64,000 nt of DNA from Massilia sp. IC2-278 (GTDB lineage: Bacteria > Pseudomonadota > Gammaproteobacteria > Burkholderiales > Burkholderiaceae_D): contig NZ_JAJFES010000002.1 of NCBI RefSeq assembly GCF_020708045.1, forward strand, positions 186,001-250,000. The letters run 5' to 3'. Made by a program: the position numbers and the translations under genes. Shown here piece by piece: positions 16,512-24,714 of this stretch (its first letter is position 1; each line of letters starts with the position of its first letter). The notes under the pieces are model-generated. The model made no database searches. It worked only from the letters and a program-made list of their open reading frames with translations, and was not told where the DNA came from.

Positions 16512-16526
16512 GCAAACCCCGTACCA
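16512..16526 (-). promoter_or_regulatory. Sigma-54-type promoter of the HPr-rel-A operon
   Basis: On the minus strand the sequence is TGGTACG-GGGT-TTGC, one base from TGGCACG-N4-TTGC, with GG and GC at the correct spacing. The predicted start near 16500 gives a leader of about 100 nt before ATG 16401. This puts the 16401-12653 operon in the same probable PrsR/sigma-54 regulon as the PEP-CTERM gene. Confidence 0.65.
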
Positions 16527-16599
16527 GCCCGAATAAATTGACTAATTGCAACAACGAATCAAGCACTTAGCGGGGCTGGCGGGGTACAGGTCCATATTG

Positions 16600-16624
16600 C
16601 AACGACGCCCAGGAGGCGTCGTTG
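16600..16624 (-). terminator. Hairpin after the export lipoprotein gene
   Basis: CAACGACGCC (16600-16609) pairs with GGCGTCGTTG (16615-16624) around CAGGA. It lies 36 nt after the stop of the export gene. The minus-strand sequence after it is AT-rich but without a clean T-run, so it may be a weak terminator or an mRNA 3' stabiliser. Confidence 0.5.
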
Positions 16625-16660
16625 TAAGAAAACCCGACAGTCAGCAGGGTTCAGGCAGGA

Positions 16661-17287
16661 TCAGAAGAAGCTTTCCGGGACCACCAGGATGTCGCCCGGA
16701 CGCATCGGCATATTGGCCGAAATGTCGCCTTCCTTGATCAGGTCGTCCAGACGCACGTTCAGCTTTTCCTGCTTGCCGTCGATCGTGCGGATGATGATGG
16801 CCTTGTTGCCAGATGCGAATTCGGTGACGCCGCCGACGGCGATCAGCACATCCATCAGCGACATGTCGCGGCGGTAGGCCAGGGCTTGCGGCTTGGCCGC
16901 CTGGCCGATCACGCGGATCTGTTCGCCGTAGTTGCCGACGAAGCCGGTCACGACCACGGTTACGACCGGCTGCTGGATGAATTTGGCCAGCGCGGTCTCG
17001 ATGTCGCGCGCCAGCGCGGTCGAGGTCTTGCCGGCGGCCGGCAGGTCTTCGACCAGCGGGGTGGTGATCTTGCCGTCCGGACGGACCGGCACCGACATCG
17101 ACACTTCCGGATTGCGCCAGACGATGATGTTGACGGAGTCGCCTGGTCCGATCAGGTAGTCGGCCGGCGCGGCCTGGGCCATTGCGGCGGCCGACGGCGC
17201 GGCCGGTTTGGTGGCGCAACCCGCCAGGGCCAGGCCGCAGGCGACCGCCAGGGTCAGTTTCGTCAGGTTCGTCATGATCTTGTTCAC
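16661..17287 (-). CDS. XrtA/PEP-CTERM system polysaccharide export lipoprotein (Wza type)
   Basis: 208 residues from GTG 17287, supported by AAAGGA just upstream; an internal ATG (17275) has no ribosome site. A lipoprotein signal ends in LAGC with C24, so it is probably an outer-membrane lipoprotein. The body has the poly-export domain (YLIGPGDSVNIIVWRNPE at about 52-69) followed by a SLBB-like segment (GYxx-type IRVIGQAAKPQ). This is the TIGR03027-type export protein that forms the outer-membrane channel for exosortase A-linked EPS. It usually sits next to the chain-length gene on the same strand; here it is inverted and separated from it by a protease gene. Confidence 0.88.
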   Translation of the reverse strand: MNKIMTNLTKLTLAVACGLALAGCATKPAAPSAAAMAQAAPADYLIGPGDSVNIIVWRNPEVSMSVPVRPDGKITTPLVEDLPAAGKTSTALARDIETALAKFIQQPVVTVVVTGFVGNYGEQIRVIGQAAKPQALAYRRDMSLMDVLIAVGGVTEFASGNKAIIIRTIDGKQEKLNVRLDDLIKEGDISANMPMRPGDILVVPESFF

Positions 17288-17446
17288 GTCAATTCCTTTC
17301 CCGGCATGCAGCGACCGGCAACGCCCCGCTGTGTCGAATGCCACAAAAATTGTTATTTAGCCATCAAACCGGCGTATTGTATCGTAATCGTGTTTCCTCA
17401 AAGGCATGCACGATTGAAATACTTCTCTTTTTTCACACTTGTTGCA

Positions 17447-18274
17447 TCATGGCCTGGCCAGGAGTTCGGCGACGTACTGGGACGGTATCGCATAGCTGAT
17501 GCCGCTGGGCGTCGTGATCGCCGTTTCCTTCAAGCCTTTCACGAACACCATATTGATCACCCCCAGCACGGCGCCGCTGTCCGGATCGTAGACCGGGCTG
17601 CCGCTGTTGCCCGGGTAGGCGGTGCCGTCGAGCTGGAAGATCTTCAGCCCGCCGCGCTGCAGCTGGGTGATGGCGCGCGCATCCAGGCGCTTCGAACTCA
17701 TCGACGGCATGACGATCGGCGTCAGGGCCGACAGGTTGGCGCGGTGGGTCACGTGGTTCAGGCCCAGCACCATGCCGAGCGGGAAGCCGGTGAACGCCAG
17801 CGCTTGGCCTTCGAGCGCGGTGCGCGAGTCGCCCAGCGCCAGCGCCGGTAGCGGCGCCCCGCCCTCCAGGCGCAGATGCGCCAGGTCGTGCTCGCGGTCG
17901 AGCGCCACCAGGCGCGCCGGGCGGAAAGCGATGTCCTGGCCGCTGCCGACGACCACGCCGAGCTGCTCCATCTTGGCGCCGTCGAGCTTGTCGGGCACGA
18001 CGTGGGCATTCGTGACGATACTCAGGCCGTCGCCGACCGCGAAGCCGGTGCCGGTAAACATCACCGACGGGCTGCGGGTTTTGAGGAAGGTGCCGACTCC
18101 GACCACGGATGGCTTGACCTGTGGAATTGTACGGACCAGGCCATCGGCCTGTGCCGCAGGCATCGGCAGCGCCAGCAGGCTGGCCACGCCCAGCAAGGCA
18201 GCGCCCAGCCAGGCACGGCGCGACTGCTGCGGCGTTGATGCCCGCAGTTTTTTATTATTTCGATTAGGAATCAA
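17447..18274 (-). CDS. Trypsin-like serine protease, periplasmic
   Basis: 275 residues with a Tat/Sec-like signal (RRAWLGAALLGVASLLALPMPAA, positions about 19-41, here shown in parts: RRAWLG then the hydrophobic core). The catalytic triad of an S1/HtrA-like protease is visible: TNAHVV (His), REHDLAHL (Asp) and YPGNSGSPVYD (Ser). No PDZ domain follows, so it is shorter than DegP/DegQ. The start appears to be TTG 18274; a tiny frame (ATG 18294, seven codons) ends overlapping it. It could process exported proteins or EPS enzymes given the location, but this is inference. Trypsin-like proteases next to EPS genes are seen in related organisms. Confidence 0.78.
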   Translation of the reverse strand: MIPNRNNKKLRASTPQQSRRAWLGAALLGVASLLALPMPAAQADGLVRTIPQVKPSVVGVGTFLKTRSPSVMFTGTGFAVGDGLSIVTNAHVVPDKLDGAKMEQLGVVVGSGQDIAFRPARLVALDREHDLAHLRLEGGAPLPALALGDSRTALEGQALAFTGFPLGMVLGLNHVTHRANLSALTPIVMPSMSSKRLDARAITQLQRGGLKIFQLDGTAYPGNSGSPVYDPDSGAVLGVINMVFVKGLKETAITTPSGISYAIPSQYVAELLARP

Positions 18275-18620
18275 TCGTGCAGACCTTTTTGCATTTTAGA
18301 CATTACAATACATCAGCTTGATGTTGAGCAAAGCGATCCCGTGCCCTTCCCGCAGTACTTCTCACGGTTGACCTAGTGCAACATTTTAGACCCAGCAAAG
18401 TTTGCTTGACGACAATAATACCCTGTCAAGCCGGCCTGGGCTCGGGTTTTATGCGTTGCAGCTGAGAATTTGTGTTGTAAGCGGTGCCATCCGGCGCGTT
18501 TATTAGCACAATTTTCCGGCACGCAATTGCAATTGCACAAACTACAAGCGATGATGCGGGTTCTTTGTTGATTGTTGTAGCCGGCGCAGCAGCGTCGGCA
18601 TTCATGGCGAGACTGACGAG
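18275..18620. promoter_or_regulatory. Divergent intergenic region upstream of core EPS operon
   Basis: 346 bp without a gene. It must hold promoters for the protease (minus) and the core EPS operon (plus). TTGCTC-N18-TGTAAT is a weak candidate on the minus strand (about 18308-18337). A perfect 14-bp palindrome GCAATTGCAATTGC lies at 18523-18536, and just before it CCGGCACG gives a sigma-54-like GG but with the GC one base too close (see rejected). The words CATTTTAGAC recur at 18292 and 18382. No strong consensus promoter was found for the EPS operon. Confidence 0.4.
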
Positions 18621-20132
18621 ATGGCAGAAATAACAGCCCTTATCCTGAATTTCCTCAAGGCCATCGGTAAATACCGCTGGCATGCAGTGACCATTGCCTG
18701 GGTGGTGGCGCTGATCGGCTGGGCCATCGTGCTGCGGCTTCCCAACCAGTACGAGACCACGGCCCGGGTCTATGTGGATACCCAGAGCATCCTCAAGCCC
18801 CTGCTGTCGGGCATGACCTCGCTCCCGAATATCAACCAGCAGGTCACCTTCATGCGCCAGACCCTGATCAGCCGTCCGAACGTGGAACGGGTGATGCGCA
18901 TGACCGACCTCGACGTGAAAGCGCGCGACGCCGACGAGAAGGAAAAGATGATCGACAACCTGATGTCGAAGATCACCATCGCCGGCACCGAACGCGACGA
19001 CATCTATACGATCAGCTACCGCGCTCCCGACCCGAAGCTGGGCAAGGACGTGGTGCAGTCGCTGCTGACCATCTTCATGGAAGGCAGCTACGGCGGCAAG
19101 AAGCAGGAATCCGACAAGGCTGTCCAGTTCATCGACGACCAGATCCGCAGCTATGAAGAAAAGCTCGCATCCGCCGAGAACACGCTGAAGGAATTCAAGA
19201 TCAGGAACATGGGCCTGCTGCCGCGCGAAGGCGCCGATTTCGGCAGCAAGGTGGCCTCGGCCAGCGACGCCCTGAGCCAGGCCAAGCTGGAACTGGCCGA
19301 AGCCGAGCAGTCGCGCAACGCGATCCGCCGCCGCATGACGGGCGGCGGCAAGGACGGCGCCGGCCCGGTCGATCCGGAACTGGCCGAGCGCATCGCCACC
19401 ACCCAGAAGAACCTCGACTCGCTGCGCCTGCAGTACACCGAGCAGCACCCCGACATCATCGCCACCAAGCGCCTGCTCGACCAGCTGCAGGAACGCAAGA
19501 AGGAAGAGGCGAAGAAAGGCGGCGTGAACCCGAACCTGGCCGCCAGCCCGATGATGCAGCAGCTGAACGTGACCCTGTCCGACGCCGAGTCGCGCGTGGC
19601 CGCCCTGCGCGCCCGCGTCAACGAGTACCAGAACCGCGTGAATACCCTGCGCACCCAGAGCACCACGGCGCCTGAAGTCGAAGCCCAGCTGGCCCAGCTG
19701 AACCGCGACTACCAGGTCAACCGCGAAAACCACCAGCGCCTGATCGAGCGCCGCGAACAGGCCCGCCTCTCGGGCGATTTGTCCTCGGCCACCGACATCA
19801 TGTCGTTCCGCGTGATCGAGCCGCCGCTGGCGCCGGCCGTGCCGACCGGCCCGAACCGTCCGGTGCTGTTCACCGCCGCCTTCCTGGTGGCGCTGGCGGC
19901 CGGCCTGGCCGGCGCTTTCCTGATGAGCCAGTTCCGCCCGACCTTCCTGAGCCAGGCGGCGCTGCGCGAAGTGACCGGCATGCCGATCCTCGGCACCATC
20001 AACATGCACTGGACCGATGGCCAGAAGGTGCGCCGCAAGAAGCGCCTGTACGGCCTGGGCGCCACCGTGCTGCTGCTGATCGGCCTGTATGGCGCGGGCA
20101 TTGCGACCATGATGGCCCGCCCGGGCCTGTAA
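18621..20132 (+). CDS. XrtA system chain-length determinant (Wzz-type)
   Basis: 503 residues. Transmembrane segments are at about 21-42 and 415-433, with a further hydrophobic stretch near 478-497. Between the first two is a large periplasmic part rich in helix and heptads (coiled-coil around 170-380). The N-terminal Wzz motif and PxxP-like proline region near TM2 (PPLAPAVPTGPNRPV) match polysaccharide co-polymerases of the TIGR03007 type, which set chain length in Wzx/Wzy-type EPS export. It heads the + strand operon and is followed by the cognate tyrosine kinase 21 nt later, the usual separate arrangement of a Wzc system split in two proteins. Confidence 0.9.
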   Translation: MAEITALILNFLKAIGKYRWHAVTIAWVVALIGWAIVLRLPNQYETTARVYVDTQSILKPLLSGMTSLPNINQQVTFMRQTLISRPNVERVMRMTDLDVKARDADEKEKMIDNLMSKITIAGTERDDIYTISYRAPDPKLGKDVVQSLLTIFMEGSYGGKKQESDKAVQFIDDQIRSYEEKLASAENTLKEFKIRNMGLLPREGADFGSKVASASDALSQAKLELAEAEQSRNAIRRRMTGGGKDGAGPVDPELAERIATTQKNLDSLRLQYTEQHPDIIATKRLLDQLQERKKEEAKKGGVNPNLAASPMMQQLNVTLSDAESRVAALRARVNEYQNRVNTLRTQSTTAPEVEAQLAQLNRDYQVNRENHQRLIERREQARLSGDLSSATDIMSFRVIEPPLAPAVPTGPNRPVLFTAAFLVALAAGLAGAFLMSQFRPTFLSQAALREVTGMPILGTINMHWTDGQKVRRKKRLYGLGATVLLLIGLYGAGIATMMARPGL

Positions 20133-20153
20133 GGAAGAATCTTAGGAGCGAAT

Positions 20154-21218
20154 GTGAGCATTATCGAAAAAGCGGCCAGCCGCATTGACCACACCCGCAA
20201 CACCCCTGCCCCGGCGCCCGTCGAGACCGACGAACAGGTGCTGGCGCTGAATCCACACACGGCGCCGCACGCCGCGCCGCAGCCGGCCGTGAGCGCAGCA
20301 GCGCCGGCGGCTCCGGCCCCCGCGGCCATCCACGCCGTGCCGCTCGAGACCTTTGCGCCGACCCCGGCCGAAAGCGCCGCCGCCGCCCTGGCCTCGGCCA
20401 CGGCGGCCGCGCCGTCCGCCCATGCGCACGTCCATGCGGCGCCGTTCCCGCAGCAGCCGCAGAACACCGGCCGCGCCTCGGGCAAGCACAGCGCGCGCAA
20501 GGTCGATCTCGACCTGGCGCGCATGCGCGACGCCGGCATGGTGACCGCCGCCAGCGGCCGCACCAGCCTGCTGGAAGACTTCCGCGTCATCAAGCGCCCG
20601 CTGCTGAAGCGCGCCTTCGGCGAAGCCTCGATGCCGGGCCGCCCGAACAACCTGATCATGGTCACCAGCTCGCTGCCGGGCGAAGGCAAGACCTATTGCG
20701 CGATCAACCTGGCGATGAGCATCGCCATGGAACTCGACCACACCGTGCTGCTGGTGGATGCCGACGTGGCCCGTCCTTCGGTGCTGCGCACGCTCGGCCT
20801 GCCGGCCCAGCGCGGCCTGATGGACATCCTGATCGACGACAAGCTCGATTTGTCCGACGTCATGCTGCGCACGAACGTCGACACCCTGAGCATCCTGCCG
20901 GCCGGCACCAGCACCCCGCGCGCCACCGAACTGCTGGCCAGCTCGACGATGAGCAACATGGTCAACGAGATCGCCAACCGCTATCCGGACCGCGTCGTCA
21001 TCTTCGATTCGCCGCCGCTGCTGCTGACCAGCGAATCGCGCGTACTGGCCAGCCACATGGGCCAGATCGTGATGGTGGTCGAGGCCCAGACCACGACCCA
21101 GCATGCGGTCAAGGAATCGCTGCGCCAGCTCGAAGGCTGCAGCAACGTGAACCTCATCTACAACAAGGCCCGGGATATCCCCGGCATCGAAGAAACGTAT
21201 GACTATCACTACGGCTAA
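20154..21218 (+). CDS. XrtA-associated tyrosine autokinase (BY-kinase)
   Basis: 354 residues starting at GTG 20154 behind TAGGAG. The first about 115 residues are a disordered Ala/Pro-rich linker. Then comes the BY-kinase domain: Walker A TSSLPGEGKTYCAINLA (about 172-188), Walker A' VLLVDADVARPS (about 198-209) and Walker B VVIFDSPPLLL (about 281-291). The C-terminal end EETYDYHYG is a short tyrosine cluster for autophosphorylation. It partners with the preceding chain-length protein to control polymerisation and export. The stop overlaps the next gene's proposed start by 20 nt. Confidence 0.9.
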   Translation: MSIIEKAASRIDHTRNTPAPAPVETDEQVLALNPHTAPHAAPQPAVSAAAPAAPAPAAIHAVPLETFAPTPAESAAAALASATAAAPSAHAHVHAAPFPQQPQNTGRASGKHSARKVDLDLARMRDAGMVTAASGRTSLLEDFRVIKRPLLKRAFGEASMPGRPNNLIMVTSSLPGEGKTYCAINLAMSIAMELDHTVLLVDADVARPSVLRTLGLPAQRGLMDILIDDKLDLSDVMLRTNVDTLSILPAGTSTPRATELLASSTMSNMVNEIANRYPDRVVIFDSPPLLLTSESRVLASHMGQIVMVVEAQTTTQHAVKESLRQLEGCSNVNLIYNKARDIPGIEETYDYHYG

Positions 21219-22779
21219 GCGTTCGCGTATGCAGCGTTCGCTTCGTCTGGCACCGCTTCGACTGGCTCCGCTGGCAGCACTGCTGGCTGCGCTGCCAGCT
21301 CACGCCGAATGGAAGGTCACCCCTTCCATCAGCCTGACCGAAAGCTATTCCGACAACGTCAACCAGCGCAGCGACGCCACCAAGCGCTCGTCCTGGATCA
21401 CCGAGGCCACGCCGGCGATCGCCGTGCAGGCGAACAGCTCGCGCGTGCAGCTGAACGCGAATGCGCGCGCCTACTGGTACGACTACAGCGAAGAAGACGT
21501 GCCCGGCGTGCGCAACAGCCAGTACCAGTACGACGCCGACAGCCGCTTCAACGTGGTCGACCAGCTGTTCTACGTCGACGCCGGCGCCGGCGCCAGCTCG
21601 CGCAGCATTTCCGCCTTCGGCCCGCTGGCCGAAGACCCGAACGGCAACCGCTATACCAGCGAAAACCAGACCGACGTCAAGACCTGGCGCATCAGCCCCT
21701 ACCTGACCCACCGCTTCGGTACCTTTGCCAGCGGCATCCTGCGCTACAGCCACGACAGCGTGAAGTCGGATGCGAGCAGCGTCTTCGGCAACAGCACGGC
21801 CGACGGCGTGGTCCTCGACATCGCCAGCGGCACCGGTTTTCGCAACGTCGGCTGGAACGTCCACGTCGCGCGCCAGAACGTCGACAACGAGAACTTCGGC
21901 GACACCTCCTCGCAGAACGCGACGCTGGGCCTGAGCTACCGCGTCGGCACCAGCCTGAACCTGACCGCCACCGGCGGCTACGACAAGTACGACTACCAGG
22001 CCCTGGGCGGCGAAACCCAGGGCGCCAGCTGGTCGGTGGGCTTCGGCTGGGCGCCGTCGCCGCGCACCAACATCCAGATGTCGGTCGGCCGCCACTACCT
22101 CGGCAACACCGGCTCGCTGATGGCCCTGCACCGCAGCCGCCACAGCACCTGGAAACTGGGCTACTCCGACGCCGTCACCACCACCCGCTCGCAGTTCTCG
22201 CTGCCGGCCGCGATCGATACCGCCTCGATGCTCGACTCGCTGTTCATGGCGACCATCCCGGACCCGGTGCTGCGCCGCCAAGCCGTCGATGCGTATATCC
22301 TGGCCGCCGGCCTGCCGTCTTCGCTGGCCGACAACATCAACTACCTGACCAACCGCTACATGCGCCAGAAGCTGCTGCAGGCATCGAGCGCCTTCAACTG
22401 GCGCCACAGCAGCGCGGTGCTGTCGGCGTATGCCAGCGAGCGCACCGCCCTGTCGTCGTCGGAAAGCGACAGCGGCCTGCTCGGCAGCCAGCTGCGCGCC
22501 CTGAACGACAGCGTGCGCCAGACCGGCCTGACCGGCTCCTACAGCTACCGCCTGAGCGCCCGCTCGACCGCGCTGGCCTCGCTGTCGGCCAGCCATTCGC
22601 GCTCGCTCGACACCGACTTGAGCGGCAAACAGAACTCGCTGCGCCTGGGGCTGACCCACCGCTTCGGCCGTTCCGTGCGCGGCAGCCTGGAACTGCGCCG
22701 CACCACCGGCGACAGCGACATCACGCGCCGCGACTACACCGAAAACGCCGTCTCGGCCACCGTGACGGTGCAGCTCTAA
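21199..22779 (+). CDS. Exosortase-associated outer-membrane beta-barrel protein
   Basis: 526 residues with a signal peptide (basic start, LAPLAALLAALPAHA, cleavage after AHA). The rest has alternating hydrophobic/polar strands with many aromatic and Ser/Arg residues, ending in AVSATVTVQL, a typical C-terminal beta-barrel strand. This fits the TIGR03016-type outer-membrane protein found after the tyrosine kinase in exosortase A loci, a possible EPS secretion or porin-like component. The start at 21199 overlaps the kinase; ATG 21229 is an alternative that leaves the signal peptide intact and lies after the kinase stop. Confidence 0.85.
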   Translation: MTITTAKRSRMQRSLRLAPLRLAPLAALLAALPAHAEWKVTPSISLTESYSDNVNQRSDATKRSSWITEATPAIAVQANSSRVQLNANARAYWYDYSEEDVPGVRNSQYQYDADSRFNVVDQLFYVDAGAGASSRSISAFGPLAEDPNGNRYTSENQTDVKTWRISPYLTHRFGTFASGILRYSHDSVKSDASSVFGNSTADGVVLDIASGTGFRNVGWNVHVARQNVDNENFGDTSSQNATLGLSYRVGTSLNLTATGGYDKYDYQALGGETQGASWSVGFGWAPSPRTNIQMSVGRHYLGNTGSLMALHRSRHSTWKLGYSDAVTTTRSQFSLPAAIDTASMLDSLFMATIPDPVLRRQAVDAYILAAGLPSSLADNINYLTNRYMRQKLLQASSAFNWRHSSAVLSAYASERTALSSSESDSGLLGSQLRALNDSVRQTGLTGSYSYRLSARSTALASLSASHSRSLDTDLSGKQNSLRLGLTHRFGRSVRGSLELRRTTGDSDITRRDYTENAVSATVTVQL

Positions 22780-22795
22780 AACATGGAGTGACACG

Positions 22796-23833
22796 ATGTA
22801 CGAAAGTTATTACGGACTCTCGGCCAAGCCTTTCCAGCTGCGTCCCGATCCCCATTTCTTCTTCGGCAGCAAAGGCCACAAGCGGGCCATGGCCTACCTG
22901 GAATATGGCCTGTCGCAGGGTGAAGGCTTCATCGTCATCACCGGCGAAGTCGGCGCCGGCAAGACCACGCTGGTGCGCAACCTGTTCAACAAGCTGCCCT
23001 CGGACCAGATCGTCGCCGCGCACATCGTCAACACCCACCTCGATCCGGACGACACCCTGCGCATGGTGGTCTCGGGCTTCGGCCTGCCGTACGAGGGCGC
23101 GAGCAAGACCGACCTGCTGACGCGCCTGGAGCAGTTCCTGCGCGCCGTCGACCGCCAGGGCAAGCGCGCCCTGCTGGTGATCGACGAAGCCCAGAACCTC
23201 AAGCCGCAGACGGTCGAGGAACTGCGCATGCTGTCGAACTTCCAGACCGACGACAAGTCGCTGCTGCAGACCTTCCTCCTCGGCCAGCCCGAGTTCCGCG
23301 CCACCCTGCACAGCCCGACCATGCAGCAATTGCGCCAGCGCGTGATCGCCAGCTACCACCTGGGCCCGATGGACGCGCAGGAAAGCGTTGCCTACATCGA
23401 GCACCGCCTGCACACCGTGGGCTGGAACGGGGACCCGGCCTTCGACGAAGGCGCGCATGCCGCCATCTTCGGCTACACCGGCGGCATCCCGCGCAAAACC
23501 AACACCCTGCTCGACCGCGTGCTGCTGATGGGCTACCTGGAAGAGCTGCACGAGTTCAACGCGGACCACATCAATACCGTGATCGGCGACATCGCCGAGG
23601 AATTCCAGCTGCCGACGGCCGTTGGCACGCCGGCGCCGGAAGCCATGGGCATGCCCCTGGGCGACGATACGCTCGGCCACCTGCCGGAACGCCGCGCCAG
23701 CGCCGAAGTGCTGGACGAGCGCATGATGCGCCTCGAAAAATCGATCGTCTCGGTACTGTCGATCCTGAAGAAAATCGTCGCCAACCCGCAAAACGGGGTG
23801 CAGGCGAACCAACACGTGGATACCCCCGAATGA
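22796..23833 (+). CDS. XrtA-associated AAA ATPase (ExeA/GspA-like)
   Basis: 345 residues. The beginning YYGLSAKPFQLRPDPHFFF and Walker A TGEVGAGKTTLVRNL (about 49-63), Walker B ALLVIDEAQNL (about 124-134) and a sensor region (LLGQPEFRATL) are those of the ExeA/GspA-like AAA family (TIGR03015 type) in PEP-CTERM loci. It probably uses ATP to assemble or energise an envelope export step. The last about 80 residues are a family-variable tail. It overlaps the next gene by 4 nt, so it is translationally coupled to the deacetylase. Confidence 0.9.
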   Translation: MYESYYGLSAKPFQLRPDPHFFFGSKGHKRAMAYLEYGLSQGEGFIVITGEVGAGKTTLVRNLFNKLPSDQIVAAHIVNTHLDPDDTLRMVVSGFGLPYEGASKTDLLTRLEQFLRAVDRQGKRALLVIDEAQNLKPQTVEELRMLSNFQTDDKSLLQTFLLGQPEFRATLHSPTMQQLRQRVIASYHLGPMDAQESVAYIEHRLHTVGWNGDPAFDEGAHAAIFGYTGGIPRKTNTLLDRVLLMGYLEELHEFNADHINTVIGDIAEEFQLPTAVGTPAPEAMGMPLGDDTLGHLPERRASAEVLDERMMRLEKSIVSVLSILKKIVANPQNGVQANQHVDTPE

Positions 23834-24714
23834 GAATGCAGACTCCCGCAGCCCGGCCGCAGCGCCAGCCGGGCGAGCGCATCCGCAACGCCATGACCTG
23901 CGACGTCGAGGATTACTTCCAGGTCTCGGCATTCGCCCCCTACATCAGCCGCGACAGCTGGCCGACGCGCGAATGCCGCGTCGAAGCCAACATCGAGCGC
24001 ATCCTGGCGCTGTTCGAGCGTCACGACGTGAAAGGCACCTTCTTTACCCTGGGCTGGATCGCCGAGCGCTATCCCGCCATGGTGCGCCGCATCGTCGACG
24101 CCGGCCACGAACTGGCCAGCCACGGCTACGGCCACCTGCGCGCCTCGGACCAGAGCCGCGCCGAATTCGACAACGACATCCGCTCGAGCAAGGCCATGCT
24201 GGAAGACATCGGCGGCCAGGAAGTGATCGGCTACCGCGCACCGAGCTTCTCGATCGGCGAAGGCAACCTGTGGGCGCTCGACGCCCTGACCGAAGCCGGC
24301 TACCGCTACAGTTCCAGCATCTATCCGATCCGCCACGACCACTACGGCATGCCGGATGCGCCGCGCTTCGCCTTCTATCCGAACGGCCCGGATGGCCTGC
24401 TGGAAGTGCCGATCACCACGGTGCAGCTGGGCGGCAAAAAGCTGCCGGCCGGCGGCGGCGGCTACTTCCGCCTGCTGCCGTATGCGCTGTCGCGCTGGAT
24501 GGTCAAGCGCGTCAACGAAATGGACAACGAGCCGGCCCTGTTCTACTTCCACCCGTGGGAAGTCGACCCTGGCCAGCCGCGTCCCGAGGGCCTGGGCGCC
24601 AAGGCGCGCTTCCGCCACTACATCAACATCGAGCGCATGGAAAGGCGCATCGCGGCACTGGCCCAGGACTTCGCCTGGGACCGCATGGACCGCATCTTCC
24701 TGGAACGGCCATGA
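23830..24714 (+). CDS. XrtA system polysaccharide deacetylase (NodB domain)
   Basis: 294 residues. Motif 1 TCDVEDYFQV (about 22-31), motif 2 ASHGYGHLR with the HxxxH pair (about 96-104) and motif 3 GYRAPSFS (about 135-142) define the NodB metal-dependent deacetylase fold, with a C-terminal DUF3473-like region (YFHPWEVDPGQPRP). It probably removes N-acetyl groups from the polysaccharide or its lipid-linked intermediate (TIGR03006 type). No signal peptide is seen. ATGA overlaps join it to both neighbours. Confidence 0.9.
   Translation: MRMQTPAARPQRQPGERIRNAMTCDVEDYFQVSAFAPYISRDSWPTRECRVEANIERILALFERHDVKGTFFTLGWIAERYPAMVRRIVDAGHELASHGYGHLRASDQSRAEFDNDIRSSKAMLEDIGGQEVIGYRAPSFSIGEGNLWALDALTEAGYRYSSSIYPIRHDHYGMPDAPRFAFYPNGPDGLLEVPITTVQLGGKKLPAGGGGYFRLLPYALSRWMVKRVNEMDNEPALFYFHPWEVDPGQPRPEGLGAKARFRHYINIERMERRIAALAQDFAWDRMDRIFLERP

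Noticed and set aside
18516-18536. Sigma-54-like site CGGCACG-CAA-TTGC before the core EPS operon.
   Set aside because: GG and GC are nine rather than ten bases apart; such spacing is normally not functional.
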